Positions 25,629-34,468 are shown, counted from the first letter of the stretch. The stretch is DNA of 64,000 bases from CAIKBL01 sp964555355 (GCA_964555355.1 CAZKRY010000003.1:248001-312000), one strand, 5' to 3'. Program-made: numbers and translations. The notes: generated from the letters alone by a model not told the origin.

Positions 25629-26716
25629 GCTGGCTCCGCCAGTGCTGCGGTCAAGCGCATGATCATGTTGCCTAGCGAGACCACCGCAAGTGCTTCGACA
25701 AAGGCCGCCGCGCCCACGCTCTTGCACAGTGCGTGCGCGCGGCGCTGAATAAACTGCGGCTCGTACCAAAGACTCTCGCGCGCGAACTCGCAGTAGAGGC
25801 GCTCAGTGTCCGATAAGCTCGCTGCATCGAGATGCGCCGCAGCGGAATTTAAAGCGGCAGCGTCTAGATGCTCCGCGCTCGCGAGCCGTTCGATTTCACG
25901 TGAACAGACATAGCAATCGATGCCTTGTGCAATGGTCGCGAACATCAGCAGTTTGGTGCGCTGAGGTAGCCCGGGCGACTGCCAGAGATCGCGCATGGTG
26001 TCCGCTAGCAGTTGCAAGATGGGGGAGCCTTCAAAGCTAGATTTCACCACTGTTGGCAAAGAGAAATTTTCGGCACTCACTGTTACGGGCTTGCCGCGTT
26101 TTAACATGCGGCGGACAAGCGGGGTGATCAGCGGGCGAAGCAACCGCACAAACCATAGGTCGGGCGCGCGTTCGAGCAACACGGGCGAGATCGCGGCAAT
26201 CGTCGTCATCCGATTGTTAAAGCCCATCATGGTGGCCACGTACGCGATCTCGGCAACCTCAACTGCGGTAAATCCAGCAGATTGCAGTCGCGCCCTTTCA
26301 GCCTGGGCGTCAAGCCCATTGCCGCGATTGACCGCGCGGGCAAACCGCACGGCCGCCGCGCTCCGCGCATCAAGTCCACTCGTTGCAATTTGATTCTCCA
26401 GCGCTTGCACGCGCGCTTCGGGTAATCCCAACATGCGTAACATGGCGCGATTGATGGCGTAACAATAGCGACAGGAGTTTTCTTGACTCACCACCAGGCT
26501 CACTAAAATCGCCAGATCGAAATCAAGCGCAAGCAACATGCCGTTATTAAAGCCAAGCTTGACGGCGGCTTTCGCAAACCACGGGGAAGTCAAAAAATAC
26601 TTGGACCAAGAGGGCGCATCGCCTGCCTCGAGTTTGAGGCGCCGGACCCTGGCGCGATCCTGCACCGGCTCCAATACACAGGTTTCCCACGCAACTTGCA
26701 GTAATGGATTGGCCAT
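25625..26716 (-). CDS. Double-domain AhpD/carboxymuconolactone-decarboxylase-like protein
   Basis: Protein of 363 residues made of two AhpD-like all-helical domains. The first contains Cys82-x-x-Cys85 (NSCRYCYAINRAML) and the second Cys268-x-x-Cys271 (IDCYVCSREIE). In AhpD the CxxC pair is a peroxidase/disulfide-reductase centre with a following His. Here that His is absent in both domains (Asn and Ile at the equivalent positions), so activity may differ. It is third in an SDR / quinoprotein dehydrogenase / AhpD-like / cyclase cluster. The ATG at 26716 is chosen over a TTG one codon earlier. Confidence 0.78.
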   Translation of the reverse strand: MANPLLQVAWETCVLEPVQDRARVRRLKLEAGDAPSWSKYFLTSPWFAKAAVKLGFNNGMLLALDFDLAILVSLVVSQENSCRYCYAINRAMLRMLGLPEARVQALENQIATSGLDARSAAAVRFARAVNRGNGLDAQAERARLQSAGFTAVEVAEIAYVATMMGFNNRMTTIAAISPVLLERAPDLWFVRLLRPLITPLVRRMLKRGKPVTVSAENFSLPTVVKSSFEGSPILQLLADTMRDLWQSPGLPQRTKLLMFATIAQGIDCYVCSREIERLASAEHLDAAALNSAAAHLDAASLSDTERLYCEFARESLWYEPQFIQRRAHALCKSVGAAAFVEALAVVSLGNMIMRLTAALAEPA

Positions 26717-26746
26717 CAAAAGGCTCCCGGTAAATTAGGTGACGGT

Positions 26747-28555
26747 TTATTGATGGGCGTGCGTTAAACCGTCCTTGGTTTCTTGTTGGGGTAGTGCAAA
26801 GCCAATGACGGAGTCGCCAAGTGGAAATTTAAAAAGTGCATGCCCGCCCGCCGCAACCGCGACAAATTGCCGGCCACCGACGCGATAGGTAACGGGCGGC
26901 GCGTTAACCCCGGCGCCGGTCGCAAAACGCCAAAGACGCTCACCGGTCTTGGCATCGAGCGCGATGAAATCACCGTTAGACTCTCCGGTAAACACAACTC
27001 CGCCCGCTGTCGCCAGCGCACCGGACATGACCGGCAAATCTGTTTTCAGTTGCCAGGCAATTTTGCCATCCATGGGATTAATCGCCGAGAACGTGCCCCA
27101 GCGTTCAACCTGATCTTCAAAGCTCAAGACTATCGTGGCATTGCCGTCTTTATCCTGTTCCAAGTGATAACGCGTGGGATTGTGCGTGGCGGGCACATAG
27201 ATAAAACCGGTGCCGGGATGGTAAGCCCCGGGCGGCCAGTTGGCGCCACCGGCGGCCCCCGGCGCGATCGTCACCCCCTCTGCTGTTGCGCGTTGAAACA
27301 TCGGCGAACTCTGCGGCACAAAAGGATCCGAGCGGCGAATCGCTTGGCCGGTTCTGCGATCGAGCAAATACAACCAACCGGACTTGGAGGCCGCCGCGAG
27401 TGCGGGAACGGGCTTGCCATCCGCATCCGGCACATCAAGCAAAATGGGTGGCGACGCGGCGTCATATCCCCACACATCATGCGGTACCAGTTGGTGATAC
27501 CAACGCAGCGCACCCGTCTCAAGTTCGAGCGCGATGATGGACGAGGTGTAGAGGTTGTCGCCCGGCCGTTTGTAATCGGCATACCCGGGAGACGCGTTAC
27601 CGGTGCCGAAATAAATAAGACCTAATGATTCATCGATAGAAGGCGTTGAATAAATGGAGCCGCCGCCGGTCTTCCAGGCATCCGGGTATTTGCCGAGATT
27701 GGCGCGTTCGCTCGCGAGATCCCGCATCAGCGGATCGCCAAACGAAGTTTGATTGGCGAACTCGCCTTCCCAATGCTGATCCGCCGTCGAATACCAGCGC
27801 CATAGCAAACGACCGTCGGTGGTGCTGTACGCCGATAGAAACGCACGTAACCCATCGCGCACGCCGGCACGCCCGAGTACCGAAGCGGAATCCTGTTCAG
27901 CTTCGCCGAGCACCGCGCTATATCCGGTGCCGCTGACGCCGACGAACACCTTGTCGCCCTGAACTGCAGGCGCCATGTTGCCGGCGAAACGTGTCGCGCG
28001 ATCAAAGGCGGCGCGTGAGGATGAATCAAAACGTTCAAGCGCGATTAAGTCCGCGGGATTGCCGGTCATCGGATCGACCACCGGAATGTCCCACATCACT
28101 CTACCGCTCACCGCGTCCAGCGCGATCAAGCGAGCGTCGGCGGTGATCATAAAAAGTTTGCCGGAATCGAACGCGACGCCGCGATTATGCGAGCCGCAGC
28201 AGAGCTCTGCCTCGGTGAGCTTATGCGTATAACGCCAACGTAACGCGCCGGTTGCGGCATCTAGCGCGATGACGTGATTAAACGGCGTGGTCAGGTACAT
28301 CACGCCATCGACGACCAAGGGGTTGGTCGGAAAGGTGCCGAGCACACCGGTTTGGAAGATCCACGCAGGAACCAACTGCTTTACGTTGCCGGCGTTGATC
28401 TCGCCGAGCGTGCTATAGCGTTGGTTCGCAGTGCCGTTGCCGTAGGTTAGCCAATCGTCAGCCTCATCCCCGGCCGCGAGCGGCCCTATTGCAATGAGCG
28501 CCAAGGCAGCGCACGCCTTTGCCCATCGCCACTCTTTAAAGCGGAATTCGATCAC
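26747..28555 (-). CDS. PQQ-dependent alcohol dehydrogenase (quinoprotein), periplasmic
   Basis: Eight-bladed propeller quinoprotein of about 602 residues, exported by a signal peptide (RWAKACAALALIAIGPLAAG). The vicinal cysteine pair of the PQQ site is Cys119-Cys120 in ELCCGSHNRG. IYFGTGNASPGY and LVPHDVWGYDAASP carry the Ca-ligand Asn and the catalytic Asp region. Propeller tryptophan-docking motifs such as ALDAATGALRWRY and ALDAKTGERLWRF repeat through the chain. No CxxCH heme motif is present, so it is a simple quinoprotein needing an external electron acceptor. The GTG seven bases after the SDR stop gives a plausible signal peptide; an ATG at 28588 would overlap the SDR gene. The alcohol substrate is unknown, and no PQQ biosynthesis genes occur in the window. 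Confidence 0.88.
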   Translation of the reverse strand: MIEFRFKEWRWAKACAALALIAIGPLAAGDEADDWLTYGNGTANQRYSTLGEINAGNVKQLVPAWIFQTGVLGTFPTNPLVVDGVMYLTTPFNHVIALDAATGALRWRYTHKLTEAELCCGSHNRGVAFDSGKLFMITADARLIALDAVSGRVMWDIPVVDPMTGNPADLIALERFDSSSRAAFDRATRFAGNMAPAVQGDKVFVGVSGTGYSAVLGEAEQDSASVLGRAGVRDGLRAFLSAYSTTDGRLLWRWYSTADQHWEGEFANQTSFGDPLMRDLASERANLGKYPDAWKTGGGSIYSTPSIDESLGLIYFGTGNASPGYADYKRPGDNLYTSSIIALELETGALRWYHQLVPHDVWGYDAASPPILLDVPDADGKPVPALAAASKSGWLYLLDRRTGQAIRRSDPFVPQSSPMFQRATAEGVTIAPGAAGGANWPPGAYHPGTGFIYVPATHNPTRYHLEQDKDGNATIVLSFEDQVERWGTFSAINPMDGKIAWQLKTDLPVMSGALATAGGVVFTGESNGDFIALDAKTGERLWRFATGAGVNAPPVTYRVGGRQFVAVAAGGHALFKFPLGDSVIGFALPQQETKDGLTHAHQ

Positions 28556-28562
28556 GCGCGGC

Positions 28563-29339
28563 TCACGTGCCAATGGTTGAACCGCCATCGATAATAAAAT
28601 TCTGCCCAGTGGTAAAACTGCCGGCGCGCGCCGCGAGGTAGACGGCAATGCCGGCTACTTCTTCCGGCTCGCCTATCCGGCGCAATGGATCATGCATGGT
28701 CCGGCGTTGCAGGATATCCGGGTTTTCCCATAACGCGCGGGCGAAGTCGGTGCGGATAAGGCCCGGGGAAATGGCGTTTACACGAACGTTATGAGGGCCG
28801 TTTTCAAACGCGAGATTGCGCACTAGCTGGAGATCGGCCGCTTTGGAAATACAGTACGCGCCAAGCTTGTCATGCCCTTTTAAGCCACCGATGGAACTAA
28901 CGATGATGATGACGCCCTCGCGCCGGGCGATCATCTCCGGTAACACCAGCTGGGCCAACCAGTGGTTGGCCATGATGTTGACGCGGAGGATTTTTTCAAA
29001 AGCGTCGTCCGGCAACTCACGCATACTGCCGTAGACGGGATTGACGGCGGCGTTGCACACCAAGATGTCGATTTTCTTGAGTTGCGCGTGTGTTTCGCGC
29101 ACCAGCGCGGTCAGTTCCTCTTTGCGGCTGATATTCGCCGCGATAGGGATCGCCCGCCCCGGTCCGCCAGACGCGTTGATGGCGTCGGCCACCGCTGCAC
29201 ATGCATCGGCCCTGCGGCTCGAGATGACCACCTCCGCGCCGTGGGCGGCCATGGCTTCGGCGATCGCCTTGCCAATGCCTTTGGTGGAACCGGTAATGAG
29301 GGCGGTTTTGCCGCTCAAGTCGAATAAGGTTGAGTTCAT
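28563..29339 (-). CDS. Short-chain dehydrogenase/reductase
   Basis: Classical SDR of 258 residues. The nucleotide motif is TGSTKGIGKAIAEAM, NNAG-equivalent CNAAVNP, catalytic Ser in IIIVSSIGG and Tyr-x-x-x-Lys in YCISK. The C-terminal FTTGQNFIIDGGSTIGT is typical of the FabG-like group. Arg in SSRRAD after the second strand suggests NADP. It is first in the cluster with the quinoprotein dehydrogenase, whose start lies seven bases downstream, so alcohol and carbonyl oxidoreduction are probably linked here. Substrate unknown. Confidence 0.9.
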   Translation of the reverse strand: MNSTLFDLSGKTALITGSTKGIGKAIAEAMAAHGAEVVISSRRADACAAVADAINASGGPGRAIPIAANISRKEELTALVRETHAQLKKIDILVCNAAVNPVYGSMRELPDDAFEKILRVNIMANHWLAQLVLPEMIARREGVIIIVSSIGGLKGHDKLGAYCISKAADLQLVRNLAFENGPHNVRVNAISPGLIRTDFARALWENPDILQRRTMHDPLRRIGEPEEVAGIAVYLAARAGSFTTGQNFIIDGGSTIGT

Positions 29340-29980
29340 AACGTCTTAGGTATGTGGCACTAAGGTTGACAACTCTAACAGCGGCGAGCGAGTCGCGTGT
29401 GCTATTAGCTTTTGGAATATCTATCTCCGCTAGGGCTCGGGGAGTGTATTGAGGAGGTATCGCGGATGCTAGTGGAACAGGGTTCCGTTCATTCCCTGTG
29501 TTTAATGACTAGAAATCTGGCGGAGGCGAGATAAAAGTGCTGAAGGTCACCCAGCATTGTTTCCGATGAATAGTGCGTTACGTCGCTTTGAGTACATAGA
29601 TGACGAATTACTTTTCTGTTCTAGCTTAAACGCACCGCAATCCAACAAGTGTCCAAATTTTTTACAGACGCCTTGGTCAGAACCGTCTCACCTAACTGCT
29701 TGATTTTCGATGGAACCGTTTCATTTGACACCGTTAGATGGGGGGATAACATGCGCCGGGTTGCAGGATTTAGTGTCAACGGAATTTACAAATAATCCTA
29801 CGGAGCTCGGACCCGGAATTTATAACTTATTGATTAATAGAGAGAGTTCTTTCGTGGCACAAAACGTGCTGTGCATCGATACACGCTTGCAAACAGGAGT
29901 CTCTCCCAATCGAGATTCACATGAGCTAAGTTGAGAATAAACGCAAAACGCCCTATTCCAAGTCAGGAGTTCTAGTTGTT
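29340..29980. other. Intergenic region between SDR and PEP-CTERM genes
   Basis: A 641-bp AT-richer stretch with no convincing gene. A 74-codon frame at 29710-29934 shows no recognisable motif and is not called. The region holds a sigma-54 type promoter (separate entry), an AGGAG Shine-Dalgarno just before the PEP-CTERM start, and a weak symmetric TGT-N11-ACA sequence at 29650-29666 that could be part of an activator site. Confidence 0.5.
29855..29870 (+). promoter_or_regulatory. Sigma-54 (RpoN) type promoter for the PEP-CTERM gene
   Basis: TGGCACAAAACGTGCT matches the -24/-12 consensus TGGCAC-N5-TTGCW in all but one base, with GG and GC exactly 12 bp apart. Transcription would start near 29882, leaving a leader of about 100 nt. 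PEP-CTERM genes are known targets of RpoN with the PrsK/PrsR pair in exopolysaccharide-producing bacteria. Confidence 0.65.
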
Positions 29981-30655
29981 ATGAATGCCAAGAGCTTTAA
30001 ATTCACCCTTGCCTTAGCTGCATCACTGTTCCTTAGCGCAGCGCAGGCCGGCCCCATCATCAAAACGCTGTTTCAGGGTCAAGTGTCGAGTATCGTACGT
30101 GACGATAATAACGGTGACTTCGGCAACACCTTTTCGGTCGGAAACGCGGTTTCTGGATATTGGGAATTCGACGCGGCGGCAGCGGGAACTAACTTCGCCC
30201 CGTTCCTTACAGCTTATCCAGCCACTTTTAGCGTAACGATTAATGGTCAGACGTTTTCCGGGCCGGCTGACTATCGGATCTTCAACGACTCTCCTTTCAA
30301 CGGCGCCAACGACGGTTTCTCCGTAATAAACGAGTCAGGAACATTTTCCTCGCCCTCGATCGGTTCACTCGTGGCAGAGACTTTCTTCTTTCAGGCCTTG
30401 GGCATGCCGACCACCACGCTGAATGACCTAAGTATCGTTAACAATCCAGGTGCGCTGTTTCCATTAGCCAATCCCGGCCTCGCGCCCAACGGGCTTCGGC
30501 TCCACAATCGAGAGCAAAGCGGGGACTACGGTCTTCTGTATTTCACGATCAATAGCATGGAAACCGTTCCTGAACCCTCAACACTTACGCTCCTGTTTGG
30601 CGCGGGAATAGGTTTCTTAAATGCAAAAAGACGTGCACGTTCGCTGCGTGGATAA
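29981..30655 (+). CDS. Secreted PEP-CTERM sorting domain protein
   Basis: Exported protein of 224 residues. The signal peptide FKFTLALAASLFLSAAQA is cut before GPIIK. A middle region of beta-strand type rich in Asn, Gly, Phe and Ser has no known enzymatic motif. The C-terminal tripartite PEP-CTERM signal is VPEPSTLTLLFGAGIGFLNA followed by the basic KRRARS. The family is processed by exosortase (EpsH/XrtA) and anchored or released with extracellular polysaccharide in biofilm or floc formers. No exosortase gene is in the window. The AGGAG sequence before the ATG and the upstream sigma-54 site support expression as a single-gene unit, and a hairpin terminator follows. Confidence 0.88.
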   Translation: MNAKSFKFTLALAASLFLSAAQAGPIIKTLFQGQVSSIVRDDNNGDFGNTFSVGNAVSGYWEFDAAAAGTNFAPFLTAYPATFSVTINGQTFSGPADYRIFNDSPFNGANDGFSVINESGTFSSPSIGSLVAETFFFQALGMPTTTLNDLSIVNNPGALFPLANPGLAPNGLRLHNREQSGDYGLLYFTINSMETVPEPSTLTLLFGAGIGFLNAKRRARSLRG

Positions 30656-30675
30656 AGGCCTTCCTTATCGATTCG

Positions 30676-30707
30676 CGGGGTGCTGAGGCACCCCGTTTCA
30701 TTTTCGA
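30676..30707 (+). terminator. Rho-independent terminator after the PEP-CTERM gene
   Basis: CGGGGTGC-TGAG-GCACCCCG forms a perfect 8-bp GC-rich stem with a 4-base loop, followed by TTTCATTTT. It lies 20 bp after the stop codon. Confidence 0.85.
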
Positions 30708-30836
30708 TGGTGATGCGCTGAAACGAACCGGCACATTGCACAAGTCGAAAGATTTAAATCTACTCACCAAATCCCTAGTTAACGCGGAGTCACGCTCGCG
30801 CTTAAGAACTTTAGAGCGTGTCTAAGGTAAGAAGAC

Positions 30837-30912
30837 TGGCGCTCCCTGCGGGTTTCGAACCCGCGTTTTCGCCGTGAGAGGGCGACGTCCTAGGCCACTA
30901 GACGAAGGGAGC
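30837..30912 (-). tRNA. tRNA-Glu (anticodon CTC)
   Basis: The reverse complement reads GCTCCCTTCGTCTAGTGGCC for the acceptor and D arm, the anticodon stem-loop is TCGCC-CTCTCAC-GGCGA with anticodon CTC, and the T arm is CGCGGG-TTCGAAA-CCCGC. The acceptor stem pairs GCTCCC with GGGAGC, and CCA is encoded. The layout is that of bacterial tRNA-Glu reading GAG. Confidence 0.95.
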
Positions 30913-31001
30913 GTAGAGAGGCTGCTATTATAGGCCCGGGCGAGCGAGACGCCATCGCGCCGCCGCCCGCCGTTAACCGTTCATACTCACCAGGAGTTGC
31001 A

Positions 31002-32351
31002 TTGGAGCCTAGCACCGCCCCCCTCGCCGAGGTCATCCCCTTAAACATCCGCCCGCGCATCTATGCGCGCGCCGAACACCCGATCTCCCGCAAGTCGATT
31101 TCCGAAAACGCCCTCAAGGTTCTCTATCGCTTAAACAAAGCGGGCTTCCGCGGCTTGCTCGTCGGCGGCAGCGTGCGCGATTTGCTGCTCGGCCGGCAGC
31201 CCAAAGATTTCGATATTGCAACCGATGCGCTGCCGGAACAGGTGCGCGAGTTATTCCGCAATTGCCGTTTAATCGGGCGGCGCTTTCGCTTGGCGCATGT
31301 GCAGTTTGGTGGTGAGATTATCGAAGTGGCGACCTTCCGCGCGGCGCATGACGGCGACGCCGACGGCGCACTGATGAACGATGACGGCAGGATCTTGCGC
31401 GATAACGTCTACGGCACCATCGACGAAGATGTCTGGCGGCGTGATTTCACGATCAACGCGCTGTATTACGACATCGCGGATTTTTCGATCGTCGACTATG
31501 TCGGCGGGGTGGAAGATGTCAAAGCCGGCAGGCTGCGTTTGATCGGTCCGCCGGAGAAACGTTATCGCGAAGATCCGGTACGCATGTTGCGCGCCATCCG
31601 CTTTGCATCCAAATTGGGCTTTGAGATCGAAGCGGCGACGCTTGCGCCGATCGCGGAGCTACGCAATCTTTTGGAAGACATCGCGCCGGCGCGGCTCTTC
31701 GATGAAATGTTAAAGCTTTTTCATGGTGGCTTTGCGCTGGCGAGCTTTCGTGCATTGCGTGCTCACGGCTTGTTTCGTGCTTTGTGTCCGCTGACCGATC
31801 GCGCGTTGGAGGGTCCGGATGGTGACTCGGTTGAGCGCCTTATCGTGGCATCGCTTGAGAACACTGATAAGCGAATTGCCGAAGAAAAGCCCGTAACGCC
31901 CGCATTTTTACTCGCGGCGTTGTTATGGCATGACGTGGAAGAGCTTGCGGCGGAAAGCCTATCGCTCGGCGTACCCAGTCACGAAGCAATCCAACTCGCC
32001 GCCGATACGGTCATCTCCAAGCAAGTGGCGCGCATCGCGATGCCGCGCCGATTTACCAATGTCACCCGTGAGATTTGGGCGTTGCAGCCGCGTCTCGCGC
32101 GGCGCGTCGCCAAACGCGCGCCACGCCTGCTTGAACATCCGCGCTTTCGCGCGGCGTACGATTTTTTACTGTTGCGTGCGCAGGCCGGGGAAAACGTCGC
32201 CGACATCGCGACATGGTGGACTGAATTTCTCGGCGCCGATCAAGACCAGCGCGAGCAACTCGTTGCCGCACCCAGCACCGACACCGCGCCAGCCCCGCGC
32301 CGCCGTCGACGTCGCGGCGGGCGCGGGCGCAGTGCTCCACGCCAGACTTGA
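31002..32351 (+). CDS. pcnB: Poly(A) polymerase I
   Basis: Class II nucleotidyltransferase that adds 3' poly(A) tails marking RNA for decay. The 449 residues contain GLLVGGSVRDLLLGRQPKDFDIATDA (GGxVRD and the catalytic DxD), RRDFTINALYYDI, and the neck motif EDPVRMLRAIRFASKLGF. The C-terminus is strongly basic (RRRRRRGGRGRSAPR), as in other PcnB enzymes, for RNA binding. The TTG start has AGGAG six bases upstream. It heads the pcnB-folK-dNK-panC run, a common gammaproteobacterial order. A tRNA nucleotidyltransferase is less likely because of the basic tail and context. Confidence 0.92.
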   Translation: MEPSTAPLAEVIPLNIRPRIYARAEHPISRKSISENALKVLYRLNKAGFRGLLVGGSVRDLLLGRQPKDFDIATDALPEQVRELFRNCRLIGRRFRLAHVQFGGEIIEVATFRAAHDGDADGALMNDDGRILRDNVYGTIDEDVWRRDFTINALYYDIADFSIVDYVGGVEDVKAGRLRLIGPPEKRYREDPVRMLRAIRFASKLGFEIEAATLAPIAELRNLLEDIAPARLFDEMLKLFHGGFALASFRALRAHGLFRALCPLTDRALEGPDGDSVERLIVASLENTDKRIAEEKPVTPAFLLAALLWHDVEELAAESLSLGVPSHEAIQLAADTVISKQVARIAMPRRFTNVTREIWALQPRLARRVAKRAPRLLEHPRFRAAYDFLLLRAQAGENVADIATWWTEFLGADQDQREQLVAAPSTDTAPAPRRRRRRGGRGRSAPRQT

Positions 32352-32357
32352 GCCAGG

Positions 32358-32843
32358 ATGCCGCGATCCGTCACGGCCTATATCGGGCTTGGGAGTAACC
32401 TTGAAGATCCGGTCCAGCAAGTTCAACGCGCGCTGGTCGAGTTAGCCGCAATCCCGGCGACGCGTTTATTAAGACAATCATCCCTGTATCGTTCACCGCC
32501 GCTTGGCCCACCTGACCAACCGGATTACATCAACGCCGTCGCCGAACTTTCGACCACCTTGCAACCGCTTGAGTTGCTCGACGAACTACAGCACATCGAA
32601 AACGCCCACGGTCGCGTGCGCGGGATCCGGTGGGGCGCGCGCACGCTTGATCTCGATTTGCTGCTGTATGGCGATAGGCGTATCGACGAATCACGCCTGA
32701 TTCTGCCGCACCCCGGATTAGCGCTGCGCGCGTTTGTGTTGGTGCCGCTGTTGGAGATAGCGCCCGCACTGGATGTTCCCGGGGTTGGACCGGTTAAGCT
32801 ATTGGCGGAACGCCTACCGCCCGAGACAGTGATCCGACGATGA
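32358..32843 (+). CDS. folK: HPPK, 6-hydroxymethyl-dihydropterin pyrophosphokinase
   Basis: Folate-pathway enzyme of 161 residues that pyrophosphorylates hydroxymethyl-dihydropterin using ATP. The start YIGLGSNLEDP, the SSLYRSPPLGPPDQPDYINAVAEL block, and the signature RVRGIRWGARTLDLDLLLYG (with the metal-binding DLDLL) are present, followed by LILPHPGLALRAFVLVPLLEI. It lies six bases after pcnB, and its stop overlaps the kinase start as ATGA. Confidence 0.95.
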   Translation: MPRSVTAYIGLGSNLEDPVQQVQRALVELAAIPATRLLRQSSLYRSPPLGPPDQPDYINAVAELSTTLQPLELLDELQHIENAHGRVRGIRWGARTLDLDLLLYGDRRIDESRLILPHPGLALRAFVLVPLLEIAPALDVPGVGPVKLLAERLPPETVIRR

Positions 32844-33526
32844 CGGAACGTCGGGAGTTCCCGCGTTATATCGCGATCGAAGGCCCGATCGGCGTGGGTA
32901 AAACCACCCTCGCGCGTCGCTTGGCGGCCGCGCTTGAAGCCCAGATATTGCTCGAAGGGGCGGATGAGAATCCGTTCTTGCCGCAGTACTACCGCGATCC
33001 CGCGCGCTTTGCGCTTGCCACCCAGCTTCATTTTTTATGTCAACGTACGCGCCAGCTTCAGCCCTACGTACAAACCGAACTGTTCGCGGCCCGGGTGGTG
33101 GCGGATTTTATGTTCGAAAAAGACCGACTGTTCGCCGAACTTGCGTTGAGCGCGGATGAATTCGCGCTTTATGCGGATATATTTCGCCGTTTCGCACCAC
33201 AAGTGCCAACGCCGGACCTGGTCATTTACCTATGCGCGCCGGTGGCGACGCTTAAACAACGCATCGCGCGGCGCGGGATCGATTACGAGCAAACGATTAC
33301 AGAAGAGTATCTAATGCGCCTGAGCGCCGCCTACGACACGCTATTTCACGGTTTCCGTGCCGCATCCGTGTTAATGGTGGACACCGCACGCTTCGACTTA
33401 GTGCAAGATCCGCAGCATTTCGCGCTGTTAATCGCGCAATTGACAAGCGATTTTCGCGGTACACGGAGTCTCAGTCAGGCGACCGATCCGCAAGTAGTCA
33501 GCGGCGTTCAGCACTCGCTTGTCTAA
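32840..33526 (+). CDS. Deoxynucleoside kinase (dGK/dAK family)
   Basis: Kinase of 228 residues in the deoxynucleoside salvage family, phosphorylating purine or pyrimidine deoxynucleosides. The P-loop is IAIEGPIGVGKTTLARRLA. FLPQYYRDPARFALATQLHFLCQR carries the nucleoside-binding region, and VVADFMFEKDRLFA is the family's second block. RIARRGIDYEQTITEEYL is the ERS/lid-like segment. In many proteobacteria this gene lies between folK and panB. Here it is followed directly by panC. The start overlaps folK. Confidence 0.88.
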   Translation: MTERREFPRYIAIEGPIGVGKTTLARRLAAALEAQILLEGADENPFLPQYYRDPARFALATQLHFLCQRTRQLQPYVQTELFAARVVADFMFEKDRLFAELALSADEFALYADIFRRFAPQVPTPDLVIYLCAPVATLKQRIARRGIDYEQTITEEYLMRLSAAYDTLFHGFRAASVLMVDTARFDLVQDPQHFALLIAQLTSDFRGTRSLSQATDPQVVSGVQHSLV

Positions 33527-33569
33527 TTACAGTTGGATTAAAATCCCGCGCCCTAACGCACTGATAATA

Positions 33570-34445
33570 ATGCTCATGCTGACCGCGTACTCTCTCGATT
33601 CTCTGCGCCAACAGATCCAGGCCTGGCGACGTAGCGGCGCCACCATTGCGTTTGTCCCGACCATGGGTAATCTGCATGCTGGTCATATTTCGTTACTCGC
33701 GCGTGCCAAGGAGATGGCGGCGCGCACAGTCGTCAGCATCTTCGTGAATCCAATTCAATTCGGTAAGGGCGAGGACTACGCGAGTTATCCCAGCACCCTC
33801 AAAGCCGATGTCGAGAAACTTGCGGCTGCCGGGCTCGATCTCCTGTTCGCACCGAATCTGGACGAACTTTATCCCGGCGGGATTGAAGAAGATACGCGAG
33901 TCACGGTGCCCGGCCTATCGACGATTTTGTGTGGGCAATATCGACCAGGCCATTTCTCAGGCGTCGCAACTGTCGTCTCTAAGTTATTCATCAACGTGCA
34001 GCCGGACTTTGCGTTGTTCGGCGAGAAGGACTATCAGCAAGTCATGGTCATTAAACGCATGACCAAAGATCTGCTGATGCCGGTCGAAATCGTTGGAATG
34101 CCAATCGTGCGCGAACCCGATGGACTCGCGATGAGTTCGCGCAACGTTTACCTCAATGCGGAAGAGCGCGCACGCGCGCCGCGTATCTACGCATGCTTGA
34201 AAGCCGCGGCGCAAAAACTGCAAGCGCAAAAACACCGTGTGATCGCGATTGAAACCGCGGCGATGGCCGAACTTGCCGCGGACGGATTTCGCCCCGAGTA
34301 CTTCAGCGTGCGCCGAGCGGAAGATTTGGAACCTGCGCGTAAAGGCGATGTGCAGTTACAGATACTCACCGCCGCGTGGCTGGGTGCCGCCCGCTTGATC
34401 GACAACGTGCGCGTCGATTTACCGGCTCCGCTCGCCTTGTTGTAG
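33570..34445 (+). CDS. panC: Pantoate-beta-alanine ligase
   Basis: Pantothenate synthetase of about 291 residues, joining pantoate and beta-alanine with ATP through a pantoyl-adenylate. The nucleotidyltransferase signature FVPTMGNLHAGHISLL (HxGH), VSIFVNPIQFGKGEDY, CGQYRPGHFSGVATVV and the second motif EPDGLAMSSRNVYL are present. The ATG at 33570 (or 33576) fits the family N-terminus MLTAYSLDSLR; a longer frame starting at 33519 overlaps the kinase gene. No panB lies in the usual neighbouring position. Confidence 0.94.
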   Translation: MLMLTAYSLDSLRQQIQAWRRSGATIAFVPTMGNLHAGHISLLARAKEMAARTVVSIFVNPIQFGKGEDYASYPSTLKADVEKLAAAGLDLLFAPNLDELYPGGIEEDTRVTVPGLSTILCGQYRPGHFSGVATVVSKLFINVQPDFALFGEKDYQQVMVIKRMTKDLLMPVEIVGMPIVREPDGLAMSSRNVYLNAEERARAPRIYACLKAAAQKLQAQKHRVIAIETAAMAELAADGFRPEYFSVRRAEDLEPARKGDVQLQILTAAWLGAARLIDNVRVDLPAPLALL

Positions 34446-34468
34446 CACTACTGCGTTAAACTTGTCCC

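Noticed and set aside
29710..29934. 74-codon open frame before the PEP-CTERM gene
   Set aside because: No recognisable motif, overlaps the sigma-54 promoter, and has no Shine-Dalgarno; likely chance in AT-richer sequence.
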